Assembly: GCA_945788155.1 (NCBI GenBank)
Contig: CALZKX010000237.1
Location: forward strand, 1 to 5,633
DNA: 5,633 nucleotides
Direction: 5' to 3'
From: an uncultured Flavobacteriaceae bacterium
Lineage (GTDB): Bacteria; Bacteroidota; Bacteroidia; Flavobacteriales; Flavobacteriaceae
The notes below the pieces were generated by a model, which was not told the origin of the DNA, ran no database searches, and was given only the letters and a program-made list of their open reading frames with translations. Numbering within the stretch: position 1 is the stretch's first letter; each line of letters starts with the position of its first letter. A program made the translations under genes and the position numbers. This document shows, in pieces, positions 1 to 5,633 of this stretch.

Positions 1-812
1 AAATTTTTATATAATTTTTTATTGAATATTAATACGCCTGATGCTCCTGGCCCTCCTAAAAACTTATGTGGTGAAAACATCACAGCATCTAAATAGGCTT
101 CTTCATCTTCTGGATGCATATCTATAGTAACATAAGGTGCCGAACAAGCAAAATCTACAAAACACAACCCATTATTTTGATGGATTAACTTTGCAATTGT
201 GTGATAATCGGTTTTAATTCCTGTAACATTAGAGCATGCTGTTACTGCTGCTATTTTAATGGGATGGTCTTTGTATTTATCTAGTAGTTTTTGGTAACTT
301 TCAAAACACACCAAACCTTTCTCATTACATGGGATTACCTCTACTTTGGCTATAGTTTCCAACCAAGAAGTTTGGTTGGAATGATGCTCCATGTGTGTTA
401 TAAAAACGACAGGACGAAGTTCTTCAGGAATTGCGGTATGCTCTTTTAAGTTTTCTGACACTTTTAAGCCCAAAATACGTTGAAACTTATTAATTGCTCC
501 TGTCATTCCTGTGCCTACTGTTAGTAAAACATCATCTTCTGAAGCATTTACATGTTTCTTGATAATGTTGCGCGCCTCGTGGTAAGCATGTGTCATTGAT
601 GATCCTGTTATTGATGTTTCGGTATGCGTATTAGCCACATAAGGGCCAATAACATTCATCATTTTTTCTTCAATAGGTCTATATAGCCGTCCACTTGCAG
701 TCCAATCTGCATAAATAATGTCTTTTTTGCCATAAGGAGACTCAAATGTTTGGTTTATCCCAACGATGTTCTCCCTGAATTTTTGAAAATATTTTTCTAA
801 TTGTGTCGGCAT
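1..812 (-). CDS. Class V aminotransferase-fold PLP-dependent enzyme (cysteine desulfurase/selenocysteine lyase-like), 3' end cut by window edge
   Basis: This is an open frame of 270 codons from the ATG at 812 with no stop before the left edge. Its N-terminus reads MPTQLEKYFQKF, with no signal peptide, so it is probably cytoplasmic. Fold type I class V landmarks appear in the expected order: the ADWTASGRLYRP segment (about residues 37-48), the cofactor phosphate-loop region GTGMTGAIN (100-108), EHHSN (142-146, the PLP-stacking His region), SNVTG (194-198), Asp220 in VDFAC (the Asp that pairs with the pyridine nitrogen), and SPHKFLGGPG with the Schiff-base Lys250. Where SufS-type enzymes have D-x-A-Q, this protein has D-F-A-C (Cys223). 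The segment carrying the desulfurase catalytic Cys would lie beyond the edge, so cysteine desulfurase, selenocysteine lyase or another class V activity cannot be separated. The start is supported by a -7 box about 25 nt upstream. The family call is confident; the substrate is unknown. Confidence 0.9.
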   Translation of the reverse strand, partial: MPTQLEKYFQKFRENIVGINQTFESPYGKKDIIYADWTASGRLYRPIEEKMMNVIGPYVANTHTETSITGSSMTHAYHEARNIIKKHVNASEDDVLLTVGTGMTGAINKFQRILGLKVSENLKEHTAIPEELRPVVFITHMEHHSNQTSWLETIAKVEVIPCNEKGLVCFESYQKLLDKYKDHPIKIAAVTACSNVTGIKTDYHTIAKLIHQNNGLCFVDFACSAPYVTIDMHPEDEEAYLDAVMFSPHKFLGGPGASGVLIFNKKLYKN

Positions 813-836
813 TATCTTCTTAAAATTTAGTGTGTA

Positions 837-873
837 CAAAAATAGTGAAAAGAATTACGTTACCTTTCTAAAA
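837..873 (-). promoter_or_regulatory. Putative Bacteroidota promoter for the class V PLP enzyme
   Basis: On the minus strand, TATTTTTG at 844-837 is a perfect match to the Bacteroidota -7 consensus TAnnTTTG. No exact TTG -33 box is present. The nearest candidate is TTTTAG (873-868), with a 23-nt spacer, at the long end of the usual range. A start of transcription around 830-832 would give a leader of about 20 nt before the ATG at 812. No Shine-Dalgarno sequence is present, only an A-rich stretch (TTTTAAGAAGATA), as is usual in this phylum. The same core, CTATTTTTG, also precedes dsbD. Confidence 0.55.
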
Positions 874-877
874 ATTT

Positions 878-3391
878 TTAAGGTGTACTATTTAAATCTA
901 TTTTTTTAGATTGATTAAAAACATCTAGCCCACATTCTAAAAACTGTGCATATTCTTCTTCATTTGGTGTATAGCCTACAGGTTGATTAAGAATTTTTGT
1001 ACCCTCAGGATTTAACAACACGTAATAAGGCTGAGAATTGGTTTGAAAGAATTGCGTTTGGAAATGTGCCCATTTATGTCCGTAATTTTCCAACTTCCTA
1101 ATACCTCCATTAATTCTTGGGACCTCAATTTGTTGGCTTTCTGGAAGTTGTTTTTTATCATCCACATGCAAAGAAATCAATACATAATCATTTCTTATAT
1201 AATCATCAATTGAGCTTAGAGGCCAAACATGTTCTTCCATTTTTCTGCAGTTTACGCAAGCATATCCTGTAAAGTCCAAAATAATGGGTTTATTTACTTT
1301 TTTTGCATAGGCAATTCCTGTCTTTAAATCTTTAAAACAATCTAAATTATTTGGGCATTTGTTAGGTTTCAGGAAACTATAACCTACTGGTGGTGTAAGT
1401 CCACTTAAAAGTGTAAGTGATGTGAATGTATTGGTTTCTTTATTTACTCTAAATCCAGAGACTAAATACACAACAAACGCCGCCACTAATATTCCTGAGG
1501 AAATTCTAAAGAAGGACAATTTTTTAATTGGAGAATCGTGTGGGAATTTGATTTTTCCAAAGATATATAAAGCTAAACCAGCAAATATAATAATCCATAA
1601 GCCTAAGAATGCTTCAAATTTTAATATTCCCCAATGTTGCACCAAATCGGCGTTTGATAAAAACTTAAATGCTAATGCTAGTTCTAAAAACCCTAAAATC
1701 ACTTTGGTTGTATTTAACCAACCTCCTGATTTTGGTAACGCATTTAACATATTCGGAAACATGGCAAAAAGCGCAAAAGGCAAACCTAAAGAGACTCCAA
1801 ATCCTGCCATACCTGCTGTAAGTTGCCAAGCGCCACCATCAGCAGTAAGTGATCCTGCTAATAACGATCCTAATATTGGTCCTGTACAGGAAAACGACAC
1901 AATAGCCAGTGTAAGTGCCATAAAGAATATTCCTAAAACACCACCAATATTTTCACCTTGGGTTGTTTTATTTGTCCATTTTGTAGGTAAGGTCAATTCG
2001 TAATAACCAAAAAATGAAAAGGCAAAAAAGATAAAAATGATAAAGAAAATAACATTCAACACAACATTGGTTGAAATTTCATTTAATATATCAGGGTTTA
2101 CTGAGTCTAATAAATGAAAAGGCACACTTAAAACCACATAGACTGCAAAAATAAAAAAGCCATAAAGCAGTGCTTTATAGATTCCTGAGCTCTTGTTTGC
2201 GCCACCTTTTTTTGTGAAAAAACTAACTGTTAACGGTATCATTGGAAACACGCAAGGTGTTAACAAAGCCAATAGGCCTCCTAAAAACCCAAGCCCAAAT
2301 ATGCTCCATAGGGATTTTCCTTGCTCTTTTACTTCTGATGCAATTGAGCTTGCTTCATTATTGCAATTAATTTCCGATTTAGACATATCGTTCACAGACA
2401 TACCGTAAAGTGCAATGTTTGTATCATCGCTATTGATTACAGTATTGTCGGTAAAAAAAGCATCATTATCTAAAACAGCAACCAAGCCTTCTTTAATTGA
2501 GTAGCGAAACTTAAATGGGTTATCGGGTTTAAATATACATTGCTCATCATCGCAGGTCATGTATTCGATAGTTCCATTAATATCAAATTGGTCACCTACT
2601 ATTTTAATACGTTGCGTAAAAGTGGCTTCGTTATAAAATTTAGACACTTCCATATCAAACACCTTGTCGTGTTTGGTGACTTTATTTTTATCGCTTTCAA
2701 CAACAGCATCTATTAATTGATAGTTACTGTTTTCTTCAAAATTAAAAATTGTTGGCAGCGGACCACCTTCTTCAACAAATTGCGAGTACACAGCCCATTT
2801 ATCGTCAATATTAGCTGTAAAAATTATATCGTATTCGTCTTGGTTAACTTTCGTGGTTTGAAATTGCCATGAAACTGGGTCTAAAATTTGAGAATTTTCT
2901 GCATTAAATTGAGGAATGCTGTCTTCTTCTAAATTATTTGAAATTTTAAACTCAAAAGGCACATCGTTTGGTGGTAAGCATCGCTTATCATCGCAAGTCA
3001 TAAAGTTAAGCGTTCCTGTAATAGTTGCAATAGGGCTTGAAAGCTTAACTATTTGTGTAAATTCAGCTCTTTTGTAAAATTTTGACAATGTCATATCAAA
3101 CACTGGGTCGTGTTTGGTGACTTTGTTTTCGTCACTTTCTACTACATTATCAATTAAGGTAAAAGTGCCATTTGCATCAAACTCGAAACTTGTTGGTATT
3201 GGACCACCCTCAGGTAAATCTTGTGAGTAGATTGCCCAACCATCGTCCACCAATGCAATGAATTTTAATTGATACTTATTCTCTGATAATTTTTCAGTTT
3301 GAAATTCCCATTTTACAGGCTCAAAAATTTGTGCCGAAAGTAAGGTGCTAAACAGAAAAGCAACAACTATAACGATATGTTTCATCCTCAT
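878..3391 (-). CDS. dsbD: DsbD-type thiol:disulfide interchange protein with duplicated N-terminal domain
   Basis: It encodes 837 aa from the ATG at 3391. A signal peptide (about 1-20, MRMKHIVIVV...LLSA, cleavage before QIF) exports the N-terminus. Two tandem DsbD alpha-type domains follow (about 24-150 and 171-297), each with a Cys pair in MTCDDxxC (Cys133/138 and Cys280/285). About eight membrane helices span 361-645, with cysteines in TPCVFP (Cys380) and SFSCTGP (Cys502) matching the membrane redox pair of DsbD/CcdA. The C-terminal thioredoxin domain (about 690-837) has CVNC (Cys712/715) and a cis-Pro candidate (SQPYY, Pro788). By family knowledge, electrons pass from cytoplasmic thioredoxin through the membrane pair to the thioredoxin domain and then to alpha, which reduces periplasmic partners. 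The duplicated alpha domain makes it longer than single-alpha DsbD proteins. An in-frame TTG at 3409 would add six residues but lies inside the -7 box. The ATG at 3385 (MKHIVIVV) is an equally good start. It ends with TAA, 65 bp before the next gene. Confidence 0.95.
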   Translation of the reverse strand: MRMKHIVIVVAFLFSTLLSAQIFEPVKWEFQTEKLSENKYQLKFIALVDDGWAIYSQDLPEGGPIPTSFEFDANGTFTLIDNVVESDENKVTKHDPVFDMTLSKFYKRAEFTQIVKLSSPIATITGTLNFMTCDDKRCLPPNDVPFEFKISNNLEEDSIPQFNAENSQILDPVSWQFQTTKVNQDEYDIIFTANIDDKWAVYSQFVEEGGPLPTIFNFEENSNYQLIDAVVESDKNKVTKHDKVFDMEVSKFYNEATFTQRIKIVGDQFDINGTIEYMTCDDEQCIFKPDNPFKFRYSIKEGLVAVLDNDAFFTDNTVINSDDTNIALYGMSVNDMSKSEINCNNEASSIASEVKEQGKSLWSIFGLGFLGGLLALLTPCVFPMIPLTVSFFTKKGGANKSSGIYKALLYGFFIFAVYVVLSVPFHLLDSVNPDILNEISTNVVLNVIFFIIFIFFAFSFFGYYELTLPTKWTNKTTQGENIGGVLGIFFMALTLAIVSFSCTGPILGSLLAGSLTADGGAWQLTAGMAGFGVSLGLPFALFAMFPNMLNALPKSGGWLNTTKVILGFLELALAFKFLSNADLVQHWGILKFEAFLGLWIIIFAGLALYIFGKIKFPHDSPIKKLSFFRISSGILVAAFVVYLVSGFRVNKETNTFTSLTLLSGLTPPVGYSFLKPNKCPNNLDCFKDLKTGIAYAKKVNKPIILDFTGYACVNCRKMEEHVWPLSSIDDYIRNDYVLISLHVDDKKQLPESQQIEVPRINGGIRKLENYGHKWAHFQTQFFQTNSQPYYVLLNPEGTKILNQPVGYTPNEEEYAQFLECGLDVFNQSKKIDLNSTP
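2537..2881 (-). repeat. DsbD alpha-type domain, copy 2 of an in-frame tandem duplication
   Basis: This block encodes residues 171-285, from DPVSWQFQ to the second Cys of MTCDDEQC. It keeps the same landmarks and the same Cys spacing (CX4C) as copy 1. At DNA level an 18-bp identical run (2666-2683 here, 3107-3124 in copy 1) and a 12-bp run just beside it survive within the VTKHD/VFDM segment. Most other codons have diverged. Confidence 0.9.
2978..3322 (-). repeat. DsbD alpha-type domain, copy 1 of an in-frame tandem duplication
   Basis: This block encodes residues 24-138 of the DsbD protein, from EPVKWEFQ to the second Cys of MTCDDKRC. It aligns without any gap to the second block 441 bp (147 codons) further on, with 63 of 115 residues identical by my hand count. 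Conserved landmarks are PVxWxFQT, DDxWAxYSQ, EGGPxPT, VVESDxNKVTKHD, VFDM and MTCDDxxC. Confidence 0.9.
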
Positions 3392-3406
3392 GGTTTTAAT
3401 GAAGTT

Positions 3407-3440
3407 CAAAAATAGAATATTAGAACGAAAGTTTCTAAAA
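3407..3440 (-). promoter_or_regulatory. Putative Bacteroidota promoter for dsbD
   Basis: On the minus strand, TATTTTTG at 3414-3407 matches the TAnnTTTG -7 box perfectly. TTTTAG at 3440-3435 is an imperfect -33 candidate with a 20-nt spacer. Transcription would start near 3400-3402, leaving a leader of roughly 10 nt to the ATG at 3391 or 16 nt to the ATG at 3385. The spacer also contains a 6-bp inverted repeat, TTAGAA-N7-TTCTAA (3438-3420). This promoter implies that dsbD can be transcribed separately from the upstream peptidase gene. Confidence 0.55.
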
Positions 3441-3465
3441 CCTATTTTATTTTAACGTAACATTA

Positions 3466-5633
3466 TCAATCGGCAGGCTTAAATACGATTTCAAACGATT
3501 TATGGTCATCCAGCAACCTTTTTGTTATATCTTGAATGTCTTTTATGGTGATAGATTTAACAATGTTTTCGAAGTTTTCTGGTGCATTCATATCATAGCC
3601 TTCTAATATAAAATTCTTTATCGACGACATTTCGTATGCATTAAGGCTCTTACTATCTTCTCTTTCTTTTAAAAGGTTTGTAGTTATTTTATCAAGGTCA
3701 TTTTGTAAAACATTTCCATTTTTAATTTTATCAATTTCACTATGAACAATCGCTATGAGCTTTTCAGCCAGCTCTGGATTACTATCAAAACTAACCGATA
3801 AATAAGCAACCGATTTAGGTTCTTTAAACAACTGACCCCAGCTACTTGCTCCATAAGTTCCACCTTCTTCTTCTCGTAAAGATTCAGTATAACGTAATTG
3901 AAGAATTTTACCTAAAGCAGACATTAAAATTTCATCTTTTAAGTTATGAGGCATTTCCTTTTTATAAGCAATACGAACTGAACTTTTTGGGTCTTCCATT
4001 GGCAAATAAATATCTTTATCTACATTTTTAGCAGACCATTCTACTGAATTGTTTTTCCAATTTTCTTTAATATTTGTTGTTGGAATACTTGCAATATAGT
4101 TCTCTAATAATGGTTTTAAATCGTTTTTTGCTACATCACCAACAATGAAAAAATTAAAATCGGCAGCGTTATTAAACCTACTATTGTAAACCGCTTTTGA
4201 TTTTTTAAAGCTCATATCTTCAACAAATGCTTTATTAAAAACACGTTTTGTTGAGTGGTTATTGCCATAGAGAGTTGTAGTAACGCTATCGGACATTTTA
4301 GACTGTAAATCTTGACTTCTTCTTGTTAAAAAGTTATCTATATTCTGCATTAAAACATTATAGCTTGTTTCATCAAAACGTGGTTTTGTAAATCGCAAAT
4401 TTACCATTTGTAACATGGTTTCAACATCTTTTGTTGATGAAGCACCTACGATAGACTCTGTAGTTTCTGTTATGTTAAAGCTTGTGTTTGCTGTTTTTCC
4501 AGCCAATACTTTAGGTAAGTCTGTCATTGAAAATTCTCCAAGTCCAGACAGTTGTACTACATTAGCAACGATTTCAGTCGATGGTAGCTCATCAATTTTT
4601 AACAACGATTTTCCTCCATCACTAATAGCTTCTAGTTTTACATCGTTTTTATTCTTATCGGCAAACTTATAGTGTACATTTACGCCATTACTTAATGTAA
4701 AAGTTGTAAAGCCTAGAACATCATTTTTCGTTTCAGTCATGATGTTACCAGGAACTAAATTAACTCCTGTCATTAAGGATAGCGCTTCTTCTTCCTCTTC
4801 ATAAGGTTGTAGTGTTGCATCATTTTCAACTTCATTGAGTACTTGATTTGCTTGTTCTTCGGTCAAGTTATTTTTTCCTTCAACTCCTGTAACAACCACG
4901 CTTCTGTTTTTTTGAGTATACATATCTTGCATTCTTTTTAACAAATGGTCTTGTGAGATAAGATTGAATAGCACTTTTACAATTTCATATTCCTTTTCGA
5001 TATCTGTTAAATGAGCGTTTTCTAGATAATTTTTTTGAATAGATCGAATAATTTGCCCATGTGGGCGATCATTACGTTTTGCAATTTGGTCTTCATAACG
5101 GTTAGTAAATTGTGCTTTAACACGAGTGATTTCGGCATTTGTAAAACCAAATTTAACGGCTCTGTTAATTTCGGCCATGGCCAATTTAAAGGCTGCTTGT
5201 TGCATCTCTGGTTTTGGGTAAATTTGCACATTAAATGCACTATGCGCTTTGGTCATATTGCCAAAACCTGCTCTAACTGCCATAAAAGGAGCTTCAGGAT
5301 CTTGGGAAATTTCTTGAAAACGAGTGCCTAAAATACTTGAAATCATGTTGTTTAATAGGTCTTCACCTAAATCAATAATTGTTTCGCCCTTTAAAGACTT
5401 ATTATGACGAATACCAAAAGAAATACTAGCAGTAGCGACCTCTTTATCCATTCCTATATCATACAAAAGTTTTTCATTGTCGTCAATTTTAACAATAGTG
5501 CGTTTTGGTGCATTTTCAACCGCAGGAATGGATGAGAATTTCTCTTTTATTTTTGCTTCCATTTCTTCTACATCAAAATCGCCAACAATAGCAATTGCCT
5601 GTAAATCTGTTCTATACCAATCATGGTAAAAAT
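3466..5633 (-). CDS. M16 family metallopeptidase (insulinase/pitrilysin type), 5' end cut by window edge
   Basis: The reading frame is open to the right edge (first full codon at 5631), giving 721 visible residues. It begins FYHDWYRTDLQAIAIVGDFD, the classic end of the first M16 domain. The ATG at 5562 is therefore internal, not the start. The M16 four-domain layout can be followed: end of domain 1 (about 1-45), domain 2 (about 46-255), an acidic linker (PYEEEEE, about 276-282), domain 3 (about 306-515, starting FTLSNGVNVHYK and ending FNFFIVGDV), and domain 4 (about 551-721). Domain 4 carries LREEEGGTYG with Arg586 and Tyr593, the conserved R/Y pair that in M16 enzymes contacts substrate. 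The HxxEH zinc motif and any signal peptide fall in the missing roughly 200 N-terminal residues, so catalytic competence cannot be judged. By family knowledge this would be a periplasmic or envelope peptide-degrading zinc protease, resembling PqqL-type single-chain members. It ends in tandem stops TGA TAA. Confidence 0.93.
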   Translation of the reverse strand, partial: FYHDWYRTDLQAIAIVGDFDVEEMEAKIKEKFSSIPAVENAPKRTIVKIDDNEKLLYDIGMDKEVATASISFGIRHNKSLKGETIIDLGEDLLNNMISSILGTRFQEISQDPEAPFMAVRAGFGNMTKAHSAFNVQIYPKPEMQQAAFKLAMAEINRAVKFGFTNAEITRVKAQFTNRYEDQIAKRNDRPHGQIIRSIQKNYLENAHLTDIEKEYEIVKVLFNLISQDHLLKRMQDMYTQKNRSVVVTGVEGKNNLTEEQANQVLNEVENDATLQPYEEEEEALSLMTGVNLVPGNIMTETKNDVLGFTTFTLSNGVNVHYKFADKNKNDVKLEAISDGGKSLLKIDELPSTEIVANVVQLSGLGEFSMTDLPKVLAGKTANTSFNITETTESIVGASSTKDVETMLQMVNLRFTKPRFDETSYNVLMQNIDNFLTRRSQDLQSKMSDSVTTTLYGNNHSTKRVFNKAFVEDMSFKKSKAVYNSRFNNAADFNFFIVGDVAKNDLKPLLENYIASIPTTNIKENWKNNSVEWSAKNVDKDIYLPMEDPKSSVRIAYKKEMPHNLKDEILMSALGKILQLRYTESLREEEGGTYGASSWGQLFKEPKSVAYLSVSFDSNPELAEKLIAIVHSEIDKIKNGNVLQNDLDKITTNLLKEREDSKSLNAYEMSSIKNFILEGYDMNAPENFENIVKSITIKDIQDITKRLLDDHKSFEIVFKPAD

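Noticed and set aside
1..812. Calling the left gene sufS or csdA
   Set aside because: The segment with the catalytic cysteine is outside the window, and the D-F-A-C motif departs from the SufS pattern, so only a family-level name is justified.
869..880. Perfect 12-bp palindrome TAAAAATTTTTA overlapping the dsbD stop codon, considered as a terminator
   Set aside because: It has no GC in the stem, no loop and no following T-tract in the minus-strand direction. It is a chance AT palindrome and could not form a stable hairpin.
1422..2003. Plus-strand open frame of 193 codons inside dsbD
   Set aside because: It runs antisense to the DsbD membrane domain, which is clearly coding. The translation is Pro/Asn/Lys-rich with no family resemblance, as expected from the complement of hydrophobic codons.
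3386..3465. Possible intrinsic terminator after the M16 gene
   Set aside because: No GC-rich stem followed by a T-run was found. The tandem TGA TAA stop is the only end signal seen.
2193..4672. Other short plus-strand open frames (2193-2408, 3846-4031, 4415-4672)
   Set aside because: All lie antisense to strongly supported coding sequence and look like chance open frames.
5022..5331. Two short overlapping open frames (one on each strand) inside the M16 gene
   Set aside because: Both are out of frame with the well-supported peptidase frame, have no upstream signals and encode no recognisable protein.
1..5633. A new multi-gene system formed by the peptidase, DsbD and PLP enzyme
   Set aside because: Each gene belongs to a widespread housekeeping-type family, each gap contains its own promoter, and there are no mobility or defence signatures. 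Shared direction alone is not evidence of a joint function.

Overview
The window is AT-rich and looks like the chromosome of a marine-type Flavobacteriaceae member (Bacteroidota). Three things suggest this: Lys/Asn/Ile-rich proteins, no Shine-Dalgarno sites but perfect TAnnTTTG -7 promoter boxes, and gene families in forms typical of that group. No species can be named from the sequence alone.

All real genes lie on the minus strand, so the reading order is from high to low coordinates. (1) From the right edge to 3466 is the C-terminal 721 residues of an M16 (insulinase/pitrilysin-type) zinc peptidase. Its signal peptide and HxxEH zinc site lie outside the window. (2) From about 3391 to 878 is a complete DsbD-type thiol:disulfide transporter. 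It has a signal peptide, two tandem copies of the periplasmic N-terminal domain (each with its own Cys pair), an eight-helix membrane domain with two membrane cysteines, and a C-terminal thioredoxin domain with a CVNC centre. (3) From 812 to the left edge are the first 270 residues of a class V (SufS/NifS-fold) PLP-dependent enzyme; its C-terminal part is cut off. The two intergenic gaps are only about 74 and 65 bp. Each holds a promoter-like sequence with the identical core CTATTTTTG and an upstream TTTTAGAAA, so the genes are probably transcribed at least partly independently even though they are co-directional.

Functionally, the M16 peptidase and DsbD homologue both act in the cell envelope (peptide degradation, and supply of reducing power to the periplasm). 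The PLP enzyme is presumably cytoplasmic. There is no strong evidence that the three form a pathway.

I found no mobile element, CRISPR array, RNA gene, origin or convincing intrinsic terminator, and nothing that amounts to a new biological system. The points worth a second look are the duplicated DsbD N-terminal domain, the matching promoters of dsbD and the PLP enzyme, a non-canonical PLP-site motif in the latter, and start-codon traps in two of the genes.
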